Assembly: GCA_028817685.1 (NCBI GenBank)
Contig: JAPPPC010000838.1
Span: 1 to 9,727 of the forward strand
Reading direction: 5' to 3'
DNA length: 9,727 bases
From: Rhodospirillaceae bacterium
GTDB taxonomy: Bacteria; Pseudomonadota; Alphaproteobacteria; UBA8366; GCA-2717185
This document shows positions 1 to 5,487 of the stretch, one piece after another. The notes beneath the pieces are model-generated. The model ran no database searches. It had not been told where the DNA came from and was given only the letters and a program-made list of their open reading frames with translations. Position numbers and translations under genes: made by a program. Positions within the stretch are counted from its first letter, which is position 1. Each line of letters starts with the position of its first letter.

Positions 1-334
1 ACCCATCTTGCTCGGCAGCCAGTGCTTTCTGTCGAGGATGCACGGGTATCCGTTCAAGCATTAATTCGACGGATTCAACGGGCACATTTTCGAATTCGTA
101 CGTTGCGACATCGATCTTGTCGGCGAAGCGGGCGAGGGCGCTCTGATCGTCGTAGCCAGAGACTGTCTCCGCGTCCGAAACCTGTGCAGCCGGGCCACCG
201 GCCTCGGGGGCAAATATGTGGCAGCGGTACCCTAGCCGCGCTGCGGCGAGCGCCGTCATGCGTCCCAATTGTCCGCCGCCGAGAATTCCGATTACGCTTC
301 CCGGTCCGAACGATGCCAGATCGGATTTATTCAT
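1..334 (-). CDS. purK: N5-carboxyaminoimidazole ribonucleotide synthase, N-terminal part (cut by window edge)
   Basis: PurK is an ATP-grasp enzyme that carboxylates aminoimidazole ribonucleotide with ATP and bicarbonate to give N5-CAIR, the substrate of PurE in cytosolic purine synthesis. The first 111 residues are visible. They contain the N-terminal nucleotide-binding signature GILGGGQLGRM (residues about 16-26), the TYEFENVP stretch (about 82-89) and, at the cut end, AEQD, which fits the start of the ATP-grasp domain. The catalytic C-terminal part lies outside the window. The ATG at 334-332 overlaps the end of purE by 8 bases (ATGAATAA). No strong ribosome site is seen, so translation is probably coupled to purE. 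The purE-purK order is the classic operon. Identification is secure; the start is well supported by the position of the GGGQLGRM motif. Confidence 0.93.
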   Translation of the reverse strand, partial: MNKSDLASFGPGSVIGILGGGQLGRMTALAAARLGYRCHIFAPEAGGPAAQVSDAETVSGYDDQSALARFADKIDVATYEFENVPVESVELMLERIPVHPRQKALAAEQDG

Positions 335-818
335 CGGAGGGTGATTCGGCGATTCCCGAAGTTTGTTTGGCGCGCCATGCGTCAAGATTACCACGAACGG
401 CTTTGTCGGTTAACGCGATCACAGCGCCGGCGAGCAATCCCGCATTGATGGCGCCGGCGCGGCCGATGGCCAGCGTTCCAACCGGGATTCCGCCGGGCAT
501 CTGCACGATGGACAACAGACTATCCATCCCGCTAAGCGCCTTGCTTTCCACAGGGACGCCAAAGACCGGAAGCGGCGTCATCGCTGCGGTCATCCCGGGC
601 AGGTGGGCGGCCCCCCCGGCGCCGGCGATAATGACCTGCAAACCGCGCTCCCGGGCCGTTTCCGCATACTCGACCAGGCGTTTTGGTGTCCGATGCGCGG
701 ACACGATCCGTGTCTCGTGCGCAACGCCCAACTGCTCCAATGTTTCGGCGGCATGGCGCATGGTTTCCCAATCCGATTGGCTTCCCATGATGATGCCTAC
801 GACGGGCGCGTCGGCCAT
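327..818 (-). CDS. purE: N5-carboxyaminoimidazole ribonucleotide mutase, class I PurE
   Basis: PurE converts N5-CAIR to CAIR in de novo purine synthesis and is typically a homo-octamer in the cytosol. The 163-residue product has the usual class I length and motifs: GSQSDW (12-17), SAHRTP with the catalytic histidine (40-45), AGAGGAAHLPGM (65-76), and the SxxLLSIVQMPGGIPVGTLAI-like block at about 100-118. The reading frame stays open upstream to 959, but the extra 47 residues are unlike PurE, and the MADAPVVGIIMGSQSDW beginning matches the family, so the ATG at 818-816 is chosen. The upstream AAGTGA is only a weak ribosome site. A sigma70-like promoter lies at 866-893. purK follows with an 8-base overlap, so the two are co-transcribed. 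The class I type with PurK present indicates the two-step bacterial route rather than direct AIR carboxylation. Confidence 0.96.
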   Translation of the reverse strand: MADAPVVGIIMGSQSDWETMRHAAETLEQLGVAHETRIVSAHRTPKRLVEYAETARERGLQVIIAGAGGAAHLPGMTAAMTPLPVFGVPVESKALSGMDSLLSIVQMPGGIPVGTLAIGRAGAINAGLLAGAVIALTDKAVRGNLDAWRAKQTSGIAESPSDE

Positions 819-865
819 GTTGAAATCACTTCGTTGTGCTGCGCCTCCCGGCGCGGAAACACCGG

Positions 866-893
866 AGTATAGAAATCGCCTAAGGCCGTGCAA
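866..893 (-). promoter_or_regulatory. predicted sigma70-type promoter of purE-purK
   Basis: Read on the minus strand, a -35 like TTGCAC (893-888) and a -10 TATACT (871-866) are separated by 16 bases. Transcription would start near 858 and leave a leader of about 40 bases before the purE ATG. A small hairpin sequence (GCGCC-TCCC-GGCGC, 841-854) lies in that leader. The call rests on consensus matching alone. Confidence 0.5.
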
Positions 894-984
894 GCGCACA
901 GTCGGCCTGGTTTCACATTGGTTCGCAATCCCCCGCGAATCTCTTTTTCTTGGCCGCATCCGAAATGGCTGGCGTGGCTATTCG

Positions 985-1746
985 ATGAAGGTTGAAGAAC
1001 CGCCGCCCATACAACAACCCCGGCAGGTTGGGACAGAACGGTCCGTACCACCGGCCGACGCGACCGGTGGCTCTCGTGACGACGGTCGCTCGTCGCCCGA
1101 CGAGCGCGAGGTCCATGAAGAACTGCAGGATGTGGCAGCGGTTCATGGCGTTGCGGAAGATGATCTTACGCCGAACATTCGGGGCGCGATGGTCGGCCTG
1201 ATCGCCGAAGTGGCCTCTTTGCGGGAAGAGTTGGACCAGAGCCACAATCGGTTGGAATATCTGACAGCACTCGCGGATCAGGATTCGGTATCGCAATTGC
1301 TGAACCGGCGCGCCTTCGTTCGGGAACTGACGCGGGCCTTGTCGATTGCCAATCGTCGCAACACCAACAGCAGTCTGGTCTTTTTAGAGGTGGAAAACCT
1401 TAAATCGGTCAATATTCGGTTCGGGCTCTCCGCGGGTGATGCCGCAATCGAGCATGTCGGTTCGATCATTCAGAGCAACGTACCGGAGGGCAATGTGATC
1501 GGCCGTGTCGGAGGGGCCGAATTTGGCGTTGTTTTGATCGGCGAGCCGCAGGATCTGGCCGAGGAACGGGCCCAAGTGCTCGCCGATGTGGTATCCGATC
1601 GTCCTGTCGTCTGGTCGGGGCACGAAGTCGCGCTAAGCCTTGTATGGGGCGTCCATTTTCTCCAGGACGGTGAGGACGCCGGAGCCGCAATGAACGCGGC
1701 CGATCGCCGGATGCGTGCCTTTGGCCAAGCGGAATCGGACGATTAA
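985..1746 (+). CDS. GGDEF-type domain protein with degenerate active site
   Basis: This is a soluble protein of 253 residues. Residues 1-60 are polar, proline-rich and probably disordered. Residues about 66-98 form a helical, possibly coiled-coil linker. Residues about 99-248 form a GGDEF-like domain: the entry motif ends in LLNRRAF (105-111), then LEVENLKSVNIRFGLSAGD (134-152), then RVGGAEF (174-180). Active diguanylate cyclases need a DxD-type first metal site, an ND pair and GG(D/E)EF. Here these are E135/E137, N143-I144 and GGAEF, and the RxxD inhibitory site is absent (P167 and N170 at those places). The fold is clear, but cyclase activity is doubtful; it may act as a protein-protein or nucleotide-binding module. 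The frame is open back to base 22, but that part is antisense to purE/purK; the ATG at 985 is the first one in the intergenic gap. No strong ribosome site or promoter is seen, so the start is uncertain. There are no membrane segments and no EAL domain. Confidence 0.8.
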   Translation: MKVEEPPPIQQPRQVGTERSVPPADATGGSRDDGRSSPDEREVHEELQDVAAVHGVAEDDLTPNIRGAMVGLIAEVASLREELDQSHNRLEYLTALADQDSVSQLLNRRAFVRELTRALSIANRRNTNSSLVFLEVENLKSVNIRFGLSAGDAAIEHVGSIIQSNVPEGNVIGRVGGAEFGVVLIGEPQDLAEERAQVLADVVSDRPVVWSGHEVALSLVWGVHFLQDGEDAGAAMNAADRRMRAFGQAESDD

Positions 1747-1760
1747 ACGCGTCCGGCGCT

Positions 1761-1961
1761 TCAGGCGATGATATCGGGGTTCAAATCGTCTTCCAGGCGG
1801 GCAATCGCATCTTTCAACCCCAGTTTTCTTTTTTTCAGGCGCTGGAGCTGTAGCTGATCAAAGGGCGCTTTCTCTGTTAATCGCGCGATGACATCATCAA
1901 GATCGCGATGTTCAATACGTAACTCTTCCAGCATACGCCGAAGCTCTTCCTGATCGTCCAT
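1761..1961 (-). CDS. YdcH/DUF465 family small helical protein (copy 1)
   Basis: A 66-residue, highly charged helical protein of the YdcH (DUF465) family, whose function is not established. The pattern is typical: LRIEHRDLDDVIARL, then an acidic/proline turn, then LQRLKKRKLGLKDAIARLEDDL, which suggests a two-helix hairpin or short coiled coil, and an IIA end. The start at ATG 1961-1959 is preferred because the product then begins close to the family domain and a GAAGG sequence lies 11 bases upstream. In-frame ATGs at 2024 and 2051 would add 21 or 30 residues and cannot be excluded. The gene converges on the GGDEF gene (14-base gap) and diverges from pfk. A second, weakly similar copy lies at 4480-4686. 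Confidence 0.82.
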   Translation of the reverse strand: MDDQEELRRMLEELRIEHRDLDDVIARLTEKAPFDQLQLQRLKKRKLGLKDAIARLEDDLNPDIIA

Positions 1962-2074
1962 GGCGTTGTTGGCCTTCGCATCCCCAATGCTGTTCAGCTT
2001 ATCAGATTTAACGGTAACTGCCATCTTGCGGTGACTGCCGCCGCTCGTCATGTTGGCGAGGCAGGAGGTAGCGA

Positions 2075-3160
2075 ATGGGTGACAGTAAACGTATTGGAAT
2101 CCTGACAAGCGGTGGGGATTGCGCTGGGCTGAACGCGGTTTTGCGCGCGGTCGTACACCGCGCGGCAGGTCTCGGTTGGACCGTTTTGGGTGTCGAGCAC
2201 GGGACGCACGGGCTTATGGAATCGCCGCCGGCGGCACGGGCTCTGAACCTGGCGGATTTTGATGGATCGGTCATGCGCCGGGGCGGCACGATCCTGGGCA
2301 GCAGCAATTTCGGTAATCCCTTCGCCTTTCCGCAATTGGACGGTGACGACCTCGACCGGTCCGACGAAGTGATCGCCGGATATCGTGCGCTGGGCTTGGA
2401 CGCGCTGATCGGCATCGGCGGTGACGGCAGTCTCAGCATTCTCAACAAGCTGGCGCAGAAAGGGGACCTCAATCTCGTCTGTATTCCGAAGACAATCGAC
2501 AATGATGTCGGTGTGACGGAGTTATCGGTTGGTTACGACACGGCGGTGCAAGTCGCGACCGACGCGTTGGACATGCTGCAACCGACCGCAGCCAGTCATG
2601 ATCGGGTCATGATCCTGGAGGTGATGGGGCGCGATGCCGGGCATATCGCGCTGGTTGCGGGAATCGCCGGTGGCGCGGATGTGATTTTGATCCCGGAGAT
2701 CCCGTACCGGATCGAGCATGTGGTCCGAAAAATTAGGCGTGTCCAAGAAGCTGGCCGGCGCTTTGCCCTGGTCGTGGTGGCGGAGGCGGTGCCGAACGAG
2801 TCCGGCAACAAGATCGTTCAGAAGTACGCCGGCGGCCGTTCGGCGTATAGCGGTATCGGACACTTGCTGGGGGACAGACTTGCCGAAACGACGCGTGCCG
2901 AGGTGCGTGTTACGGTTCTGGGCCACGTGCAGCGCGGGGCGGCACCGGATGCGCGCGACAGGCTGATGGCGAGCGTCTTCGGCGTTCACGCCGTCGATCT
3001 GATCGCGGAGGGCCAGTTTGGGCGCGTGGTGGTTTGGCGCGACCGGCAGGTTCTGGACTTGCCGATCGAGGAGGTCGTCTCAGAGCCGGCTCTGGTCGAT
3101 CTCGACGGTCCGGTTGTGCGGACGGCCCGCGGCCTCGGGATTTGCCTCGGAGACGCCTAG
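2075..3160 (+). CDS. 6-phosphofructokinase, PfkA superfamily, probably ATP-dependent
   Basis: A phosphofructokinase of 361 residues that phosphorylates fructose 6-phosphate to fructose 1,6-bisphosphate in glycolysis. Visible motifs: TSGGDCAGLN (11-20, nucleotide/phosphate loop), GGTILGSSN followed by NPF (70-83), GIGGDGS (113-119), PKTIDND (138-144) with the catalytic base D142, MGRDAGH (184-190), the AE pair ending at E237, and GHVQRG (283-288) in the sugar-phosphate site. Gly118 matches Gly104 of E. coli PfkA, the usual mark of ATP use, while Lys139 matches position 124, where E. coli has Gly and PPi-dependent enzymes have Lys. This Gly/Lys pair is known from ATP-dependent members of the atypical subgroup, so ATP is the best guess and PPi remains possible. 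A strong AGGAGG site (2063-2068) sits 6 bases before the ATG. The next gene starts 2 bases after the stop. Confidence 0.93.
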   Translation: MGDSKRIGILTSGGDCAGLNAVLRAVVHRAAGLGWTVLGVEHGTHGLMESPPAARALNLADFDGSVMRRGGTILGSSNFGNPFAFPQLDGDDLDRSDEVIAGYRALGLDALIGIGGDGSLSILNKLAQKGDLNLVCIPKTIDNDVGVTELSVGYDTAVQVATDALDMLQPTAASHDRVMILEVMGRDAGHIALVAGIAGGADVILIPEIPYRIEHVVRKIRRVQEAGRRFALVVVAEAVPNESGNKIVQKYAGGRSAYSGIGHLLGDRLAETTRAEVRVTVLGHVQRGAAPDARDRLMASVFGVHAVDLIAEGQFGRVVVWRDRQVLDLPIEEVVSEPALVDLDGPVVRTARGLGICLGDA

Positions 3161-3162
3161 CG

Positions 3163-3678
3163 ATGCCGGAGGAAAACCCGTTCTGGGACTTTTCCGTCAA
3201 ACTTTACGGTCGCGATGGCGTCCCTCCAGCCTGTCTCAGATTGCAAGACAGCTACAACGCCGACGTCAATATTCTCATGTATTGTTGTTGGGTCGCGTGG
3301 GATCGCGCTATGCGCCTCGACTCCCAATCGATCGGTAGAATTTTGGCGTCGGTCGATGCCTGGAAAAAAGACGTGGTGGTGCCCCTTCGCACCATTCGCC
3401 GTGATTTGAAAGGCGCGACGCATCAAGGGGTCGACCCCAAATTGCAGGAACGATTGCGGTCCGAGATAAAGCGCATCGAATTGCGTTCCGAGCGGCTTCA
3501 GCAAGACGCGCTCTTCGCTTTGCCGCTTCCGGAGCCGCCGGAAGATGCGTCGGACGCGCGCGCTTCAGTGTTGGAAAACGTCCTGCTCTATTTGCAAACG
3601 CTACCAACGGAGGTCGATGACGCTGCGCGCCGTGACGTAGAGCTTATCGTCGATGCAATTTTCGAGGCGCCGCTTTAA
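3163..3678 (+). CDS. TIGR02444 family protein of unknown function
   Basis: A soluble protein of 171 residues with the N-terminal signature of the TIGR02444 (DUF2390-like) family: NPFWDFSVKLYGRDGVPPAC, then LRLQDSYNADVNILMYCCW. The rest is mostly helical and charged (basic region about 65-115), with a C-terminal helix rich in acidic and hydrophobic residues. No signal peptide, membrane segment or catalytic motif is evident, and no biochemical role is known to me. The ATG lies 2 bases after the pfk stop, with a GGAGA sequence inside the end of pfk (3149-3153), so the two are almost certainly co-transcribed and perhaps translationally coupled. An upstream in-frame extension to 3034 is open but lies entirely within pfk and is rejected. 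The gene converges on ubiX. Confidence 0.85.
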   Translation: MPEENPFWDFSVKLYGRDGVPPACLRLQDSYNADVNILMYCCWVAWDRAMRLDSQSIGRILASVDAWKKDVVVPLRTIRRDLKGATHQGVDPKLQERLRSEIKRIELRSERLQQDALFALPLPEPPEDASDARASVLENVLLYLQTLPTEVDDAARRDVELIVDAIFEAPL

Positions 3679-3721
3679 CGGAACATCTGCAGGTCTTCGT
3701 CTTAGAGCCGCCGACCGCTCA

Positions 3722-4342
3722 TCATTCCGGCTTTTTCTGCCGCAAGGCGCGCAAGGGCTTGCCGCCATCCGCGGCCGGTTCGCCCCAACGCCGCACCTTG
3801 CCGGTGTCGAGATCGAATAGGTCCAGAACCCGGCCGACGGAGTGGTTGATCACGTCGTCGATCGTCTCGGGCTTGGCGTAGAGGGCAGGCAGCGGCGGGG
3901 CAATGATCGCACCCATCTCCGACAGGGCGGTCATGGTCCGAAGGTGCCCCGTATGAAGCGGTGTCTCGCGGACCATAAGAACCAGTCTGCGGCGCTCCTT
4001 GAGCACCACGTCGGCTGCCCGCGTCAGCAATGAGGCAGTGACGCCGGCAGCGATTTCGGACATCGACCGGATCGAACAGGGCGCGACGACCATGCCAAGG
4101 GTTTTGAAGGAACCGCTTGAGATCGCTGCGGCAATATCCGCTTCCGGATAGACGACGTCGGCGAGTTCGCGGACGGCGGCAATCTTGAGGTCGGTTTCGT
4201 AGGCGAGGGTGACTTCGGCCGCTTTGCTGATGACCAGATGCGTCTCAACCGGCATATCTCTCAGGGTTTCGAGCAGGCGAACCCCGTAGATCACACCGGA
4301 AGCACCGCTGATTCCCACGATGAGGCGTTGTTGGTCGCTCAT
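3722..4342 (-). CDS. ubiX: flavin prenyltransferase UbiX
   Basis: UbiX attaches a dimethylallyl group to reduced FMN to make prenylated FMN, the cofactor of UbiD-type decarboxylases; in this setting the likely use is the decarboxylation step of ubiquinone synthesis. The 206-residue product has the family hallmarks in order: IVGISGASGVIYG (8-20, flavin phosphate loop), SSGSF (75-79), APCSIRSMSEIAAGV (87-101), RETPLH (125-130), PPLPALYAKP (149-158) and TIDDVINHSVGRVLDLF (160-176). Length and motif order match characterised UbiX proteins. The C-terminal tail after about 180 is basic and variable. A GAGAG sequence just upstream of the ATG may serve as a ribosome site. No ubiD lies in the window. 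Paralogues acting with phenolic acid decarboxylases share this fold, but the isolated core-gene setting favours UbiX proper. Confidence 0.95.
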   Translation of the reverse strand: MSDQQRLIVGISGASGVIYGVRLLETLRDMPVETHLVISKAAEVTLAYETDLKIAAVRELADVVYPEADIAAAISSGSFKTLGMVVAPCSIRSMSEIAAGVTASLLTRAADVVLKERRRLVLMVRETPLHTGHLRTMTALSEMGAIIAPPLPALYAKPETIDDVINHSVGRVLDLFDLDTGKVRRWGEPAADGGKPLRALRQKKPE

Positions 4343-4382
4343 GTGTCGCTCTCATTCTACCGAAATGCCGTACAGCAATCTG

Positions 4383-4411
4383 CTGACAGGACCATGAATA
4401 GGCGCTACGAT
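4383..4411 (+). promoter_or_regulatory. predicted promoter of the second YdcH gene
   Basis: A -35 CTGACA (4383-4388) and a -10 TACGAT (4406-4411) are separated by 17 bases, giving a start near 4418 and a leader of about 60 bases. The -10 lies between the arms of an inverted repeat (4389-4419). This is consensus matching only. Confidence 0.42.
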
Positions 4412-4419
4412 AATGGTCC
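4389..4419. repeat. inverted repeat GGACCAT-N17-ATGGTCC, possible operator
   Basis: A perfect 7-base inverted repeat (4389-4395 and 4413-4419) lies in the divergent region between ubiX and the second YdcH gene. It spans the spacer, the -10 box and the expected start site of the predicted promoter. Its placement would suit repressor binding, but a repeat of this size can occur by chance. Confidence 0.35.
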
Positions 4420-4479
4420 ACATGATTGTCGCGGGCGGGAGAGTAAAGACCCGATCGCGACGCAGCAAGGGAGATCAGA

Positions 4480-4686
4480 ATGGCAGAAATGGACAGTGCG
4501 GAAACGGTTCAATCCGAAATTTCGTCCACCGACCGTATCGAAGTCCTGAAGCAAAAGCATGCAACACTGGAAACGGCTCTCGAGAACGAAAATAACCGTC
4601 CGATGCCGGATTCTTCCGTTGTAGCCAATCTGAAACGCGAGAAACTCGCGATTAAAGACGAATTGCAGCGGCTCGACACCGCCTAG
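4480..4686 (+). CDS. YdcH/DUF465-like small helical protein (copy 2)
   Basis: A 68-residue, charged helical protein. It shows the YdcH pattern in a more diverged form: LKQKHATLETALENENNRP, a turn with PDSSVV, then LKREKLAIKDELQRLD, aligning with the LKKRKLGLKDAIARLED of copy 1. It is probably a short two-helix protein; its function is unknown. The start is well supported by AAGGGAG (4467-4473) 6 bases before the ATG. The gene is divergent from ubiX, has its own predicted promoter, and is followed by a strong GC-rich hairpin, so it is probably a single-gene transcript. Confidence 0.8.
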   Translation: MAEMDSAETVQSEISSTDRIEVLKQKHATLETALENENNRPMPDSSVVANLKREKLAIKDELQRLDTA

Positions 4687-4704
4687 AATTCGTCTCGTAA
4701 ATGC

Positions 4705-4727
4705 CCGGCCCGCCCCCTTCGGGCCGG
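4705..4727 (+). terminator. GC-rich hairpin after the second YdcH gene, possible terminator
   Basis: A perfect 8-base stem (CCGGCCCG / CGGGCCGG) with a 7-base loop begins 18 bases after the stop codon. No T-run follows on either strand, so it is not a textbook intrinsic terminator. It could still stabilise the 3' end or slow transcription before the nitroreductase gene. Confidence 0.45.
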
Positions 4728-4803
4728 ATGGTGAAGTCTAATCCGACCAAACAGGCCGGTAACACCTTTCTTTTACTTCCAACCCGGCCAAAGAGAATTT
4801 TCC

Positions 4804-5478
4804 ATGATCAGCGTTGATGAAGCGATTACGGGCCGCCGTTCGGTGCGCGCGTTTCTCCCCGACCCGGTGTCCCGGGAAACCATCGAACATATCCTCGCCG
4901 TCGCGAGCCGCGCGCCCAGCGGGACGAATACCCAGCCCTGGCAGGTGCACGTCCTGTTCGGAGAGGCGCGTCAGCGTTTGACCGATGCGGTCGTCGATGC
5001 GTTCAAAAATGAACAAGGCCAGCACGATCATGAGCGGCTGTACTACATGACGGAGTGGCGCGAGCCTTATATCAGCCGCCGCCGTAAGGTCGGCTGGGAC
5101 ATGTACGGTCTGGTCGGGATCACGAAGGACAACCGCGAGGGTATGATCGAACAGACCGCGCGGAACTATAAGTTCTTCGACGCACCGGTCGGGTTGATTT
5201 TCACCATTGACCAGGACATGCATTGGGGCAGCTGGCTCGATATCGGGATGTTCCTCGAGAATGTCATGCTGGCGGCCCGAGGGCAGGGATTGGAGACCTG
5301 CCCGCAAGCCGCTTTTGCCAATTATCACAAGGTCGTCCGGAAGGTTCTTGATATACCGGATTCACAGGCGATCGTCTGCGGCATGTCGATTGGCAAGGAA
5401 GATACGAGCTCGGTGATCAATGAGTTGGTCACGGTGCGTGAACCGGTTGAGACGTTCACGACATTCCACGGCGAGTAG
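4804..5478 (+). CDS. nitroreductase-family FMN-dependent oxidoreductase
   Basis: A 224-residue protein of the nitroreductase fold, normally an FMN-binding homodimer that moves two electrons from NAD(P)H to nitro compounds, quinones or other acceptors. The motifs are GRRSVRAF (10-17, contacting the FMN phosphate), SRAPSGTNTQPWQVHV (35-50, isoalloxazine and phosphate contacts), a helical region with DAPVG (126-130), GSWLDIGMFLENVMLAARGQGL (142-163, dimer core) and a C-terminal CGMSIGKED (192-200). The RRSVR start, N-terminal APSGTNTQPW and GMSIGKED are reminiscent of the PnbA/NfnB-like branch; the physiological substrate cannot be read from the sequence. A purine-rich AAGAGA (4791-4796) precedes the ATG. 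The gene converges on the acyl-CoA ligase gene with a 9-base gap. Family assignment is firm; substrate is unknown. Confidence 0.9.
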   Translation: MISVDEAITGRRSVRAFLPDPVSRETIEHILAVASRAPSGTNTQPWQVHVLFGEARQRLTDAVVDAFKNEQGQHDHERLYYMTEWREPYISRRRKVGWDMYGLVGITKDNREGMIEQTARNYKFFDAPVGLIFTIDQDMHWGSWLDIGMFLENVMLAARGQGLETCPQAAFANYHKVVRKVLDIPDSQAIVCGMSIGKEDTSSVINELVTVREPVETFTTFHGE

Positions 5479-5487
5479 CCTTACGCG

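Noticed and set aside
22..984. Long open frame on the plus strand joined to the GGDEF gene
   Set aside because: It is antisense to purE and purK, which have unmistakable family motifs. Its translation is arginine- and serine-rich with no known domain, as expected for a shadow in GC-rich DNA.
3034..3162. Upstream extension of the TIGR02444 gene
   Set aside because: It runs within the conserved C-terminal part of pfk, and the family signature begins right after the ATG at 3163.
4354..4359. TAGAAT on the minus strand as a ubiX -10 box
   Set aside because: The start would lie only about 5 bases before the ATG and no -35 is found at a proper distance; the ribosome-site-like GAGAG would be lost from the message.
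4738..5328. 196-codon open frame antisense to the nitroreductase
   Set aside because: It overlaps a complete FMN-oxidoreductase gene and contains no recognisable family motif.
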